A stretch of DNA of 9,977 nt from CALMEC01 sp031372145 (lineage in GTDB: Bacteria; Actinomycetota; Thermoleophilia; Miltoncostaeales; Miltoncostaeaceae), in NCBI GenBank assembly GCA_031372145.1, contig JANMKR010000027.1, forward strand, positions 1-9,977, in the 5' to 3' direction. The notes under the pieces are model-generated. The model was not told where the DNA came from. It searched no databases and saw only the letters and a list, made by a program, of their open reading frames with translations. The position numbers and the translations under genes are program-made. This document shows, in pieces, positions 1 through 6,715 of this stretch. The first letter of the stretch is position 1. Every line of letters starts with the position of its first letter.

Positions 1-3
1 GCA

Positions 4-37
4 GCCTTCGTTCATATCGGACCATATGGGCGAAGGC
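4..37 (+). other. Long hairpin at the left edge
   Basis: Positions 4-17 can pair with 24-37 to give a 14-bp stem around the 6-base loop CGGACC. Two of the pairs (T11-G30 and T12-G29) are G-U wobbles if the plus strand is the RNA, but would be A-C mismatches in a minus-strand RNA. The structure therefore fits a plus-strand transcript, perhaps the 3' end of a gene left of the window. No T-tract follows it, so a standard intrinsic terminator is not shown. The call rests only on pairing read by eye. Confidence 0.45.
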
Positions 38-91
38 GAGGACAACGCTCCAAAGGCGAAACGTCTGTCTGAACGGTATGCGCCCCTGCGG

Positions 92-119
92 AGCTTTGCA
101 GCCGCCAGACTGCAAAGCT
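92..119 (-). terminator. Hairpin terminator after the sigma/anti-sigma operon
   Basis: AGCTTTGCAG (92-101) and CTGCAAAGCT (110-119) form a perfect 10-bp stem with an 8-base loop. It begins 29 bases past the stop of the minus-strand membrane-protein gene, where a terminator of that operon is expected. Neither strand shows a clear U-tract, which is common for actinobacterial terminators. Because the stem is perfect on both strands, it could also serve a plus-strand transcript coming from the left. Confidence 0.6.
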
Positions 120-147
120 ATTCCTGAGACAGGCCACTAGAGAGAAG

Positions 148-849
148 CTAATCGCCCGGCCCGAACACGCGAACTTGACGGTGACCCGGGTCGATCACGA
201 TCCCTGTGCATGCGTCGGGAACGGGTTTCCCGGTCGCACGCACAGACCAGCCGTCGAGGCGGGCCCTCGTGATCTCCCGCCTCACACGCCCTACCACCTG
301 GTTGACCGTGGCTCCGCACAGGGCCCCTGGGTCCGACTGGAGCGCCTGTAGGCCGGCGAGCCTGCGATTCGCCTCGGCGAAGCCGGGCGGCAGCGCCGCC
401 TGCCCCAAGCGTTCGCAGATACGGGCGTCGTCGGTTGGGTACACGAACACGGCCGACTCGACGCCGAGTCCAGAGCAGGCGACCAGCGGCGGCGCGGAAT
501 GGGCACCGACCCTCACCACGCCTTGACGCCACAGGGCCGCGCAAAGCTCGACGGGATCCTTGCCCTTCGCGGACAGGATCGACATGTTGCCCCCCCTCGT
601 CGGCTCGTCGACGCACGCGATCCCCGTGACGGCGAGGGTCTCAGCAGAGGGGCGTGTTGCGACATAGATGGAGGCACCGGCCACGAGCAACACGGCTGGA
701 GCGAGTGCAAGCATCCACAGGCGTCGGCGTCGCCGCGACTCAAGGGCGAAGGCCGCACGTGCGACGGCCCCCTCTACCTCACGGTCGGTCAGCGACAGGC
801 TGCGGAACTCCTCGAACATCGAAGCGAGGGTCAGGTCGAGGTTCGTCAC
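148..849 (-). CDS. Single-pass membrane protein, probable anti-sigma factor partner
   Basis: A 233-residue protein starting with GTG at 849. The start is supported by GGAGG at 856-860, six bases upstream, and by a GTGA overlap with the stop of the sigma-factor gene, so the two should be translationally coupled. Residues 1-38 are polar and probably cytoplasmic. RRRRR (39-43) precedes one hydrophobic segment at about 45-65, and positive-inside logic places the remaining ~165 residues outside. That outer part has six cysteines (79, 103, 125, 145, 178, 214), enough for three disulfides. The family is not recognised. Its position after an ECF sigma gene, with a short cytoplasmic N-terminus and one membrane helix, suggests an anti-sigma factor. 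However, the HxxxCxxC zinc motif of classical ZAS anti-sigma factors is absent, so the role is inferred from context. A hairpin follows the stop. Confidence 0.75.
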   Translation of the reverse strand: MTNLDLTLASMFEEFRSLSLTDREVEGAVARAAFALESRRRRRLWMLALAPAVLLVAGASIYVATRPSAETLAVTGIACVDEPTRGGNMSILSAKGKDPVELCAALWRQGVVRVGAHSAPPLVACSGLGVESAVFVYPTDDARICERLGQAALPPGFAEANRRLAGLQALQSDPGALCGATVNQVVGRVRREITRARLDGWSVRATGKPVPDACTGIVIDPGHRQVRVFGPGD

Positions 850-1436
850 GAAGCGCCTCCGGTAGTGATCTGTACAGCCAGCTCACGAAGACTCGGATGC
901 CGGCGAAGGGCGGAACGCCCGCGCGAGAGAAGCGACCCCGCGGTTCCCGGCCGGCACCCCAGGGCATCAGCGATCTCGGCCTCCGACAGGTCGTGCACGT
1001 ACCGCAAGGCGAGGGCGATGCGCTGACGCGGCGGGAGCTCGGCCAGGGCGCCGCGCAGCAGGTCGCGCCGGATGATCGAGTCGGGATCGACGCTCGCGCC
1101 GGCGCCTGAATGGATGTCGAGGTCCTTGGCGGGACTGATCGTGTCGAGCGACTCCTCGGCCCGACGTCTCGCCTGGGCGCCGATCGCGGCACGGACCTCG
1201 TTCACCGTGATGCGATGGACCCACGCGTCGAACCGCCCGGGGTCGCGAAGCTTCGCGATCGAGCTCAAGACGATGACCGCGACATCTTGGGCGACGTCTC
1301 GGGCCAGCTCGCGGTCGCCCAGAGCGGCCGTGGCCGTTCGCAGTGCCGCGTCACCGGCGCGTCGGGCGAGCGCCGAGGCCGCGTCGCGGTCTCCCTGCTT
1401 GAAGCGTCTGACCTGCGTCGCCAGCTCGTGGCTCAC
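846..1436 (-). CDS. ECF-type RNA polymerase sigma factor
   Basis: A 196-residue sigma-70 family protein of usual ECF length, which would direct core RNA polymerase to a small regulon. Region 2 spans about residues 10-92. It includes the run DRELARDVAQDV (41-52) and the region 2.3/2.4 segment RFDAWVHRITVNEVRAAI, rich in promoter-melting-type aromatic and basic residues. Region 4 lies at about 122-180, with LPPRQRIALALRYV followed by a helix-turn-helix around SEAEIADALGC and TAGSLLSRGRSALRR. The linker between them is short, and region 1.1 and region 3 are missing, as in ECF factors. The GTG start at 1436 has GGAGG seven bases upstream (1444-1448). The downstream gene overlaps it by four bases and is a likely anti-sigma partner. 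Autoregulation is usual for such pairs, but no promoter was identified here. Confidence 0.92.
   Translation of the reverse strand: MSHELATQVRRFKQGDRDAASALARRAGDAALRTATAALGDRELARDVAQDVAVIVLSSIAKLRDPGRFDAWVHRITVNEVRAAIGAQARRRAEESLDTISPAKDLDIHSGAGASVDPDSIIRRDLLRGALAELPPRQRIALALRYVHDLSEAEIADALGCRPGTAGSLLSRGRSALRRHPSLRELAVQITTGGAS
856..860 (-). promoter_or_regulatory. Ribosome binding site of the membrane-protein gene
   Basis: Read on the minus strand this is GGAGG with a 6-base spacer before GTG at 849. It lies inside the end of the sigma-factor gene and fixes the start of the downstream gene at the GTGA overlap. Confidence 0.75.
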
Positions 1437-1443
1437 GCCCGGA

Positions 1444-1448
1444 CCTCC
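1444..1448 (-). promoter_or_regulatory. Ribosome binding site of the sigma-factor gene
   Basis: Read on the minus strand this is GGAGG, seven bases before the GTG at 1436. It supports the GTG start. Confidence 0.75.
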
Positions 1449-1535
1449 GGTTGGGATTCGTCACCTGTTAAGAGCGGATCCACCGCGGGAATCTTGCAGC
1501 TGGTCGAACTCCCCGCGATGTGCCGCTGCGTAACC

Positions 1536-1684
1536 TCTGTGCACGTTGCCCGGGATAGCGGGGGACGATGAGGGAGGATCGGGGTGAAGGAGCGTTTTGT
1601 TCCAGTCGTCCTCGTTCCCGCTCCGTCCTTTCGGGGTCGCTTCCCAAGCTTGAGGTCGCAGGTTCGAGTCCCGTCGTCCGCTCC
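1536..1684 (+). repeat. Repeat copy A, ending in a tRNA-Gly(CCC) 3' half
   Basis: The copy starts at TCTGTGCA and matches copy C (6850-7003) across most of its length. Shared stretches include GGGGGACGATG (1560-1570) and an uninterrupted 30-base identity at 1630-1659, which is 6946-6975 in copy C. From about 1638 it reads as the 3' half of a tRNA: anticodon loop TTCCCAA with CCC at 1643-1645, a variable region, a T-loop TTCGAGT, and a 3' acceptor strand CGTCCGC followed by TCC at 1682-1684. The 5' half (D-arm and the complementary acceptor strand) is missing, so this is not a functional tRNA. It could be an attachment-site scar of an element that integrates in tRNA-Gly, or a member of a tRNA-derived dispersed repeat family. 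Confidence 0.75.
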
Positions 1685-1774
1685 CGCGTTCCCCTGTTCG
1701 TCGCGATATTTCGCTCGTGCTGAACTCGATGTGACCCTCCGCGTGAGCGCCCGGCGAGCCGATGGCCACGCGCC

Positions 1775-1890
1775 TCACGCTGCACCGCCGCAGCGGACGG
1801 CCACCGTCGACGCGGAGTCTTCCGGTCGCGACCAGCAGATCGCCTTCGCGCACGCCGGCTCGCCAGAGCGCCGCACCCCGACCGGAGAAC
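1775..1890 (-). pseudogene. PDZ-domain gene remnant (HtrA-like protease C-terminus?)
   Basis: Read from 1889 on the minus strand, the protein contains RGAALWRAGVREGDLLVATG. This resembles the carboxylate-binding and following strand region of PDZ domains (pattern xAAxxAGVxxGDxIVAxxG), as found at the C-terminus of HtrA/DegP-type serine proteases. Just after this motif the likely ending (EDSASTVAVRCGGAA, stop at 1775-1777) is in another frame, and too few residues lie between for a whole PDZ domain. This implies a deletion or frameshift. Upstream, the coding sense stops at repeat B. No protease domain is present. The call is a motif read by eye over about 30 residues. Confidence 0.4.
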
Positions 1891-1910
1891 CGTGTCCGTG
1901 CTGGGATTGA

Positions 1911-1993
1911 GCTTGTTCAAGCAGTTCCCATTCCCGCTCTGGCCCGCCGGGATCGCTTCCAGCTTGAGGTCGCGGTCGAGCCCCGTCATCCGT
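1911..1993 (+). repeat. Repeat copy B, degenerate
   Basis: This is a shorter, decayed relative of copies A and C in the same orientation. It shares GCTTGTTCAA with copy C, then ATTCCCG, a small CCC/GGG hairpin, TCGCTTCC, and AGCTTGAGGTCGCGG (1961-1975). It ends in CCCCGTCATCCG, equivalent to the tRNA acceptor end of copy A. Two small deletions affect the anticodon loop and the T-loop, so its tRNA likeness is weaker. Confidence 0.6.
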
Positions 1994-2067
1994 TCGTCCC
2001 AAGGCATCACTAACCTCGGTCGCCGCGGTTGAGCCGGGTGTCCCAGCCCGTAACAATGCCATAGGGT

Positions 2068-2103
2068 GTGAACGCGGCCAGGATGAGCGAGGGAGGAGTG
2101 TGA
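2068..2103 (+). other. Possible 11-codon leader ORF before the LuxR regulator
   Basis: GTG at 2068 (or ATG at 2083) opens a short frame, MNAARMSEGGV, that stops with TGA at 2101-2103. The stop overlaps the GTG start of the regulator as GTGA, the same start-stop overlap used by the sigma/anti-sigma pair. It contains the GGGAGGAG sequence that would serve as the regulator's ribosome binding site. Translation of this frame could influence regulator synthesis, but such a short frame may be chance. Confidence 0.2.
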
Positions 2104-5063
2104 GCGACGGTGAGACCCGGATGAGGGGACCGCGCCCCCGCCTGCTCGCACGATCGCTGGTGGGACGAGAGGCGGCGCTCGCGCACGTGGACCGGCTGCT
2201 CGCGCGCGGCGCGGTGTCGGCGCCCGTCATCCAGGTCATCGGCGAGGCCGGGATTGGGAAAACGCGGATGGTCCGAGCGATTGCCGAGCAGGCGCGGGCC
2301 GATGGCCGGCTCGTCGTGGAAGGCCGCGCTCGGAGCGGCGACGTCGCCCTGCCCTTCGCGGTCGTCCAGGACGCGCTGAGGGCGTTCCGCCGGGACGAGG
2401 CCCAGCCACCCGCTGCGGACGATCCCGTCGCCGCGGCGTTCCCCACCCACCTGCTGCCTGAGCTCGGAGCCCGGCCGGATGCGCCGGCGGCCGGCCGGGC
2501 GGCGCTTTTCGAGGCCGCCGCGCGTTACTTCGCGGCGTTGGCCCGGCCGCAGGGGCTCCTCCTCGTGCTGGAAGACCTCCATTGGGCGGATCCATCAAGC
2601 AACACGCTCGTGCTCTACCTCGCCCAGACCCTCGGACACGAGCCCCTCACCCTGGTCGTGACGTACCGCCCGGACGACACCTCGCCCGGCTCCGGCCTGG
2701 ACGACCTCTGCCGTGACCTCAGGCGTGAGCGTCTTGGCGAGGAGATTCAGCTTGGGCCCCTGGGCGACGCCGCCGTCGAGGCGATGCTTGCCGACATCCT
2801 CGGCGTCGTCCCTGACGAGCGGGCTCGTGCGGCGATCACCGGGATGAGCGGAGGAGTCCCTTTCGTGGTCGAGGAAGTCGTGCGCGACGCTGTCGAGCGG
2901 GGGGTTCTCGATTCGGACAGCGGAACCTGGCGGGGGGAGCTGGCGCTGCACCCGCCGGCCAGCGTGCGCGCGCTTCTGCTGGCGCGTGCGGCCGGGCTCG
3001 ACGAGGTAGACCGCGGACTTCTGCGCTGGGCGGCGGTGATCGGCGACCGCGTCGACGTCCGGCTGCTCGGGGCGGTCGCAGACGTCGGTGAGGGCGCGGT
3101 GCTGGCGGCGCTGACCCGGCTTCGCGACGCGGGCCTTCTCGTCGAGGACCCGCTCGACGCGAGCGGCCTCAGCCTCGCCTTCCGCCATGCCCTCACGCGG
3201 GAGGCGGTACTCGACGAGTTGCTCACCGCGGAGCGGCGCCGCCGTCACGCTCGGGTCCTGGACCTGGCGGAGGCGCAGTATCGCGACGCCCCGGATGCGC
3301 CACTCGGGGAGCTCGCCGGTCACGCGCTTGCCGCCGGAGAGCGCGGCCGCGGCCTTGCCTATTCGCTCCGGGCAGCCCGGCGAGCTCTTGAGCTCTGCGG
3401 CTACGACGAGGCAGAGGCGCATTTCGCGCGCGCGCACGCGCTGTGGACACCGGATCTGGATCCGGTGGTGCACGCCGGCCTACTGCTCGACTACGGACGG
3501 CTCCTGGCCCGGACGCGCCGTGAACCGCGTGGCGAGCGCCTGTTGCGCGAGGCGAGGGCGGCCTACCTGGAGCTGGGCGACCGCATCCACGCGGCGGAGG
3601 CGCTCGCGGTCGCGGCAGCCGCGCGGCTCCACAATGGAGAGCGTTCCGGCGTGCTGGAGGAGCTCACCGCGGCACGTGCCGAGCTTCATCCGGACGACCC
3701 GTCGGAGGCTCACTTGCACCTGTTGCCGCTCCTCGCCGACACGCTCGTACGGACGGGCGACCTGCGCGCCGCCATCCGCGTCGCGGAGGATGGCCTTGGC
3801 ATGACGACCCCGCCCCTGAACCGTACCCAGACCCTCGACCGGGTGCATCTACTGACGACAGTCGGCACGGCGCGCTGGCTCGGCGGGGAGGCGGACACCG
3901 GCCGCCAGGCGCTTCTCGATGCGCTGGTGCTCGCGCGTGAGGGCCGGGACGACCTCGGCGCCACGCGCGCGTGCTTCGAGCTCGCCTGCGCCCACTTGAG
4001 CGGCCCGGCGCCGGAGGCGGTGCGCTGGGCCGAGGAGGGGCTGGAGACCGCCCGGACCAAGGGCGTGCATCTGTCGCGCGCCTGGATGTGCAGCGTGCGC
4101 GCCCTGATACACGTCCGCATGGGCGAGTGGGACGACGCCTCGGCGCTGCTTGTCGAGGCAGAGCGCTCACTGGCCGAAGTAGGGCCGGACCCCGTCGTAC
4201 GGCTCGGACTCGAATGGATCCGCGGCGAGCGGCTGATCGGCGTGGGATCGATCCCGCACGCCCTGACGACACTGGCCCAGGCGAGCGACGAGGCGGACGC
4301 GCTCGAGGACCTCCAGGCAACCTCGCGCGCGCGGTTGGGGCTGGCCCGCGCTCGCCTCGCGGCGGCGGATCCGGCCGGCGCGGCCGAGGCGATCGGTCCC
4401 GCGATCGCCCGGTGGGAGGACGCCGCGGACCGGCCATTGCCCGCGCCGCCGACACTCCTGCTGACCGCGATCGAGATCGCGGTCGCCGGGCGCGACGCGG
4501 CCGAGGCGGAGAAGCGCGGCCAGCAGATCGCCGCGCGCCTGCGCGGTCCCCGTGCCGTCTACGCGGCCGCGCTCGTGGAGGTGGCCGCCGGCCGCCCCCC
4601 GCGCGCCGGCACGCTCGCGGCTGCGGCGACCGCCACCGACGTGGCCGGCTGGCGCTGGGAAGCGGCGCGGATGGGGATGGTCGCGGCCGAGGCGCTCGTT
4701 CGCGTCGGAGGCGCGCGCCAGGAGGCCCGGGGGCTCGCGGCGGACGCGCTGGAACGGCTTCGTGCGATCGGCTCCCAGACGTGGGCCCGTCGCGCCGAAG
4801 AGCTCGCGGCCCGGCTCGGCTCGGGACCCATCCGCGCCCCGGCACGCACGCCGGGCGCCCTCACCCCTCGCGAGCGCGAGGTGCTCGCCCTGCTCGCCGA
4901 GGGGCGCTCGAACCGAGCGATCGCGGGCACGCTCGTGATCAGCGAGGCGACCGTCGTGCGGCACGTGGCCAACATCTACGCCAAGCTCCAGGTTCACTCG
5001 CGCGCTCAGGCGACGCGAGTCGCGCTCGAGCGGGGGCTCGTCGGCGTGTCCCCGCCTACATAG
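2100..5063 (+). CDS. LAL-type LuxR family transcriptional regulator with AAA ATPase domain
   Basis: A 987-residue large ATP-binding LuxR-family regulator, typical in length for LAL/MalT-like proteins. The N-terminal ATPase starts near VGRE (21-24). Walker A is GEAGIGKT (48-55), Walker B is LLLVLEDLHWAD (153-164), and LTLVVTYR (183-190) fits the sensor strand. Residues of about 380-900 are Ala/Leu/Arg-rich helical repeats of the TPR type, the usual ligand- or partner-sensing part. The C-terminal LuxR helix-turn-helix begins at LTPREREVLALLAEG (921) and includes SNRAIAGTLVISEATVVRHV and IYAKL. The GTG start has a purine-rich GGGAGGAG immediately upstream but with a very short spacer; the in-frame ATG at 2121 is the alternative. 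The protein probably binds DNA in response to a small effector with ATP. The downstream methyltransferase operon is the nearest candidate target. Confidence 0.92.
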   Translation: MSDGETRMRGPRPRLLARSLVGREAALAHVDRLLARGAVSAPVIQVIGEAGIGKTRMVRAIAEQARADGRLVVEGRARSGDVALPFAVVQDALRAFRRDEAQPPAADDPVAAAFPTHLLPELGARPDAPAAGRAALFEAAARYFAALARPQGLLLVLEDLHWADPSSNTLVLYLAQTLGHEPLTLVVTYRPDDTSPGSGLDDLCRDLRRERLGEEIQLGPLGDAAVEAMLADILGVVPDERARAAITGMSGGVPFVVEEVVRDAVERGVLDSDSGTWRGELALHPPASVRALLLARAAGLDEVDRGLLRWAAVIGDRVDVRLLGAVADVGEGAVLAALTRLRDAGLLVEDPLDASGLSLAFRHALTREAVLDELLTAERRRRHARVLDLAEAQYRDAPDAPLGELAGHALAAGERGRGLAYSLRAARRALELCGYDEAEAHFARAHALWTPDLDPVVHAGLLLDYGRLLARTRREPRGERLLREARAAYLELGDRIHAAEALAVAAAARLHNGERSGVLEELTAARAELHPDDPSEAHLHLLPLLADTLVRTGDLRAAIRVAEDGLGMTTPPLNRTQTLDRVHLLTTVGTARWLGGEADTGRQALLDALVLAREGRDDLGATRACFELACAHLSGPAPEAVRWAEEGLETARTKGVHLSRAWMCSVRALIHVRMGEWDDASALLVEAERSLAEVGPDPVVRLGLEWIRGERLIGVGSIPHALTTLAQASDEADALEDLQATSRARLGLARARLAAADPAGAAEAIGPAIARWEDAADRPLPAPPTLLLTAIEIAVAGRDAAEAEKRGQQIAARLRGPRAVYAAALVEVAAGRPPRAGTLAAAATATDVAGWRWEAARMGMVAAEALVRVGGARQEARGLAADALERLRAIGSQTWARRAEELAARLGSGPIRAPARTPGALTPREREVLALLAEGRSNRAIAGTLVISEATVVRHVANIYAKLQVHSRAQATRVALERGLVGVSPPT

Positions 5064-5117
5064 CAAGCGCGGCTCGCCTACAGGCCGACCGCCACCAAGA
5101 TGGCAAGAACGGTCGAT

Positions 5118-5138
5118 GGCGCGGCAGATCGCCGCGCC
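5118..5138 (+). terminator. Hairpin after the LuxR regulator gene
   Basis: GGCGCGGC (5118-5125) and GCCGCGCC (5131-5138) form a perfect 8-bp GC stem with loop AGATC, 55 bases past the regulator stop. It may end the regulator transcript. No U-tract follows, and it could instead lie in the leader of the methyltransferase operon. Confidence 0.45.
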
Positions 5139-5154
5139 TAGGGTCGGTTCTCAT

Positions 5155-5174
5155 CGACAGACGGCCGGCTGTCG
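5155..5174. promoter_or_regulatory. Near-perfect 20-bp dyad, candidate operator
   Basis: The sequence CGACAGACGGCCGGCTGTCG is symmetric at 18 of 20 positions (A5161/G5168 is the only mismatched pair). It lies between the LuxR regulator and the methyltransferase, about 77 bases before the methyltransferase start. LuxR-type helix-turn-helix dimers bind dyad sites, so this is a reasonable operator for the adjacent regulator. No -10/-35 boxes were recognised around it, and it could instead fold as a leader hairpin. Confidence 0.35.
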
Positions 5175-5237
5175 CCGCCCGAGGAGTGAGGAACCAGATG
5201 CGCGCGGCTTCCGCCTGACCGTCGATGCAACCCGCCG

Positions 5238-5245
5238 AAAAGGAG
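5238..5245 (+). promoter_or_regulatory. Ribosome binding site of the methyltransferase gene
   Basis: AAAAGGAG with a 6-base spacer before ATG 5252. It decides against the in-frame ATG at 5225, which lacks such a site. Confidence 0.8.
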
Positions 5246-5251
5246 ACAACC

Positions 5252-6334
5252 ATGACCACGACCACCGCTTCGCCGCCCACCATCGATCACGACAAGCTGA
5301 TGGCGTTCGTGTTCCGCGCCGTCGACGAGGTGGGGGCGACGCTGAACTCCGCGCTCGTCGTGATGGGTGACAAGCTCGGCCTGTACCGTGCGCTCGCCGG
5401 GGCCGGTGCGCTGTCGTCCGGCGAGCTGGCTGAGCGCGCCGGCGTCGCCGAACGCTATGTGCGCGAGTGGCTGAACGCCCAGGCGGCCGGAGGCTACGTC
5501 GAGTACGACCCGGCCGACGGCCGGTACACGCTCCCGGCCGAGCAGGCGATGGCGCTCACCGACGAGGACAGTCCCGCCTACCTGCCCGGTTTCTTCCAGG
5601 TCGCGGTCGGGTCGGTCCTCGATTCGCCGCGCATCACCGAGGTCGCCCGCAGCGGTGCCGGCTTCGGCTGGCATGAGCACGTCCACGACGTCTTCGAGGG
5701 CTGCGAGCGCTTCTTCCGGCCTGGCTACAACGCCAACCTCGTCCCCTCCTGGCTCCCGGCGCTCGAAGGCGTCGTGGAGAAGCTCGAGGGCGGCGCAACG
5801 GTGGCCGACATCGGCTGCGGCCACGGCGCGTCGACGATCCTGATGGCGAAGACGTTCCCGAGGTCGACCTTCGTCGGCTCCGACTACCACGCCGGCTCGA
5901 TCGAGACCGCGCGCGAGCGTGCGAAGGAGGCCGGTCTCACCGAGCGCATCCGCTTCGAGACCGCCCCCGCGTCGGCGTTTCCCGGCGCGGGCTACGACCT
6001 CGTGACGATGTTCGACTGCCTGCACGATATGGGCGACCCGGTCGGCGCGGCCCGCCATGTGCGCAGCTCGCTCGCGCCGGACGGGACATGGATGATCGTG
6101 GAGCCGGCCGCGGGAGACCGCGTCGAGGACAACCTCAACCCCGTCGGGCGCGCCTACTACGCGTTCTCGACCCTGCTGTGCACGCCGGCGTCGCTGTCGC
6201 AGGAGGTCGGGCTGGCGCTCGGCGCGCAGGCGGGGGAGGCAAAGATCCGCGAGGTCGTGACGGCCGGCGGCTTCACCCGCTTCCGCCGCGCCGCCGAGAC
6301 CCCCTTCAACATCGTCTACGAAGCGCGTCCCTGA
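5252..6334 (+). CDS. Winged-helix class I SAM-dependent methyltransferase
   Basis: A 360-residue methyltransferase that would transfer a methyl group from S-adenosylmethionine to an unknown small-molecule acceptor in the cytoplasm. Residues of about 14-100 form an N-terminal winged-helix dimerisation region (LSSGELAERAGVAERYVREWLNA is the helix-turn-helix part), as in Rv2258c-like and O-methyltransferase-type enzymes. The Rossmann domain begins near 180. Motif I is VADIGCGHG (184-192), the acidic end of strand 2 is GSD (209-211), and the strand 4 region is DLVTMFDCLHDMGDP (249-263). Strand 5 follows at MIVEP (281-285), with the C-terminal strand at FNIVYEARP. The 32-base gap to the next gene, which has its own strong ribosome binding site, indicates an operon. 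The substrate cannot be told from sequence, and the annotation as a methyltransferase is firm. Confidence 0.9.
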   Translation: MTTTTASPPTIDHDKLMAFVFRAVDEVGATLNSALVVMGDKLGLYRALAGAGALSSGELAERAGVAERYVREWLNAQAAGGYVEYDPADGRYTLPAEQAMALTDEDSPAYLPGFFQVAVGSVLDSPRITEVARSGAGFGWHEHVHDVFEGCERFFRPGYNANLVPSWLPALEGVVEKLEGGATVADIGCGHGASTILMAKTFPRSTFVGSDYHAGSIETARERAKEAGLTERIRFETAPASAFPGAGYDLVTMFDCLHDMGDPVGAARHVRSSLAPDGTWMIVEPAAGDRVEDNLNPVGRAYYAFSTLLCTPASLSQEVGLALGAQAGEAKIREVVTAGGFTRFRRAAETPFNIVYEARP

Positions 6335-6353
6335 TCCCTGCCATCAACATCAC

Positions 6354-6360
6354 AAGGAGG
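6354..6360 (+). promoter_or_regulatory. Ribosome binding site of the YdhR-like gene
   Basis: AAGGAGG with a 6-base spacer before ATG 6367. It fixes the start well inside a longer open frame that begins within the methyltransferase gene. Confidence 0.85.
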
Positions 6361-6366
6361 CATCCA

Positions 6367-6702
6367 ATGCACGTGAAGATCATCAACTTCAACCTGGTGG
6401 ACATGACCGAAGACGGCTATCACGAGGCTTGCGACCAGCTGGCGCCCGCATTCGCGCAAATTCCCGGCCTTCGCGCCAAGGTCTGGCTCTGCGACCCGGC
6501 AACCAATACCTACGGCGGCGTCTATCTCTTCGCCGACCGCGACGCGGCCGACGAGTACGCCGCTTCCGAGCTGTTTCGGACCGTTGGCGCGTTCCCGAAC
6601 TTCACCAACATCACGGTCCGCGACTTCGCCGTCGACGAGGAGAGCACGCGCAGCACCCAGCCGGGCATCGAGGTCGTCGCGCCGGCCGCCGTGGCCGCCT
6701 GA
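6367..6702 (+). CDS. YdhR-like putative mono-oxygenase (ferredoxin-like fold)
   Basis: A 111-residue protein matching the YdhR/ABM-like dimeric alpha-beta-barrel family in length and layout. An N-terminal strand MHVKIINFNL is followed by a helix around EDGYHEACDQLAPAFAQ. Then comes the characteristic PGLRAKVWLCDPATNTYGGVYLF (33-55), a helix rich in Asp/Ala (DRDAADEYAASELFRTV), and a last strand FTNITVRDFAV. Family members are described as putative mono-oxygenases acting without cofactor or as small-molecule binding proteins; the reaction is rarely known. The last ~20 residues (from about EESTRSTQ) look like a disordered tail. It follows the methyltransferase by 32 bases and shares its terminator, so the two may act on the same compound. 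The plain ATG start is well supported. Confidence 0.82.
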   Translation: MHVKIINFNLVDMTEDGYHEACDQLAPAFAQIPGLRAKVWLCDPATNTYGGVYLFADRDAADEYAASELFRTVGAFPNFTNITVRDFAVDEESTRSTQPGIEVVAPAAVAA

Positions 6703-6715
6703 TCCTGACGTCACA

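Larger units (their letters stand above)
1437..2099. other. Gene-free region with two tRNA-like repeats and a gene remnant
   Basis: There is no intact gene between the divergent sigma operon and the LuxR regulator. The stretch holds repeat copies A (1536-1684) and B (1911-1993), a PDZ-like coding remnant on the minus strand between them, and the leader of the LuxR gene. The long minus-strand reading frames here are translations through the repeats, giving phrases such as GLEPATSSLGS. That phrase is a familiar artefact of reading tRNA-like DNA antisense, so they are not called as genes. Confidence 0.7.

Noticed and set aside
1638..1684. Functional tRNA-Gly(CCC) gene
   Set aside because: Only the part from the anticodon loop to the 3' end is tRNA-like. 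The 5' acceptor strand, the D-arm and the 5' half of the anticodon stem are absent, and the sequence left of it is not tRNA.
1461..2151. Long minus-strand reading frames (227 and 130 residues)
   Set aside because: They run antisense through repeats A and B, giving tRNA-antisense phrases such as GLEPATSSLGS and RDSNLRPQAWEA. Only the short PDZ-like piece looks protein-derived.
3664..4845. Minus-strand 393-residue reading frame
   Set aside because: It is antisense to the LuxR regulator and Arg/Pro-rich in the way typical of high-GC shadow frames; the plus-strand protein has clear domains.
5225..5251. Upstream ATG as methyltransferase start
   Set aside because: ATG 5252 has AAAAGGAG at ideal spacing; ATG 5225 has none and adds only nine residues.
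5138..6058. Minus-strand 306-residue reading frame
   Set aside because: It lies opposite the methyltransferase, whose motifs and ribosome binding site are clear; the antisense product has no recognisable motif.
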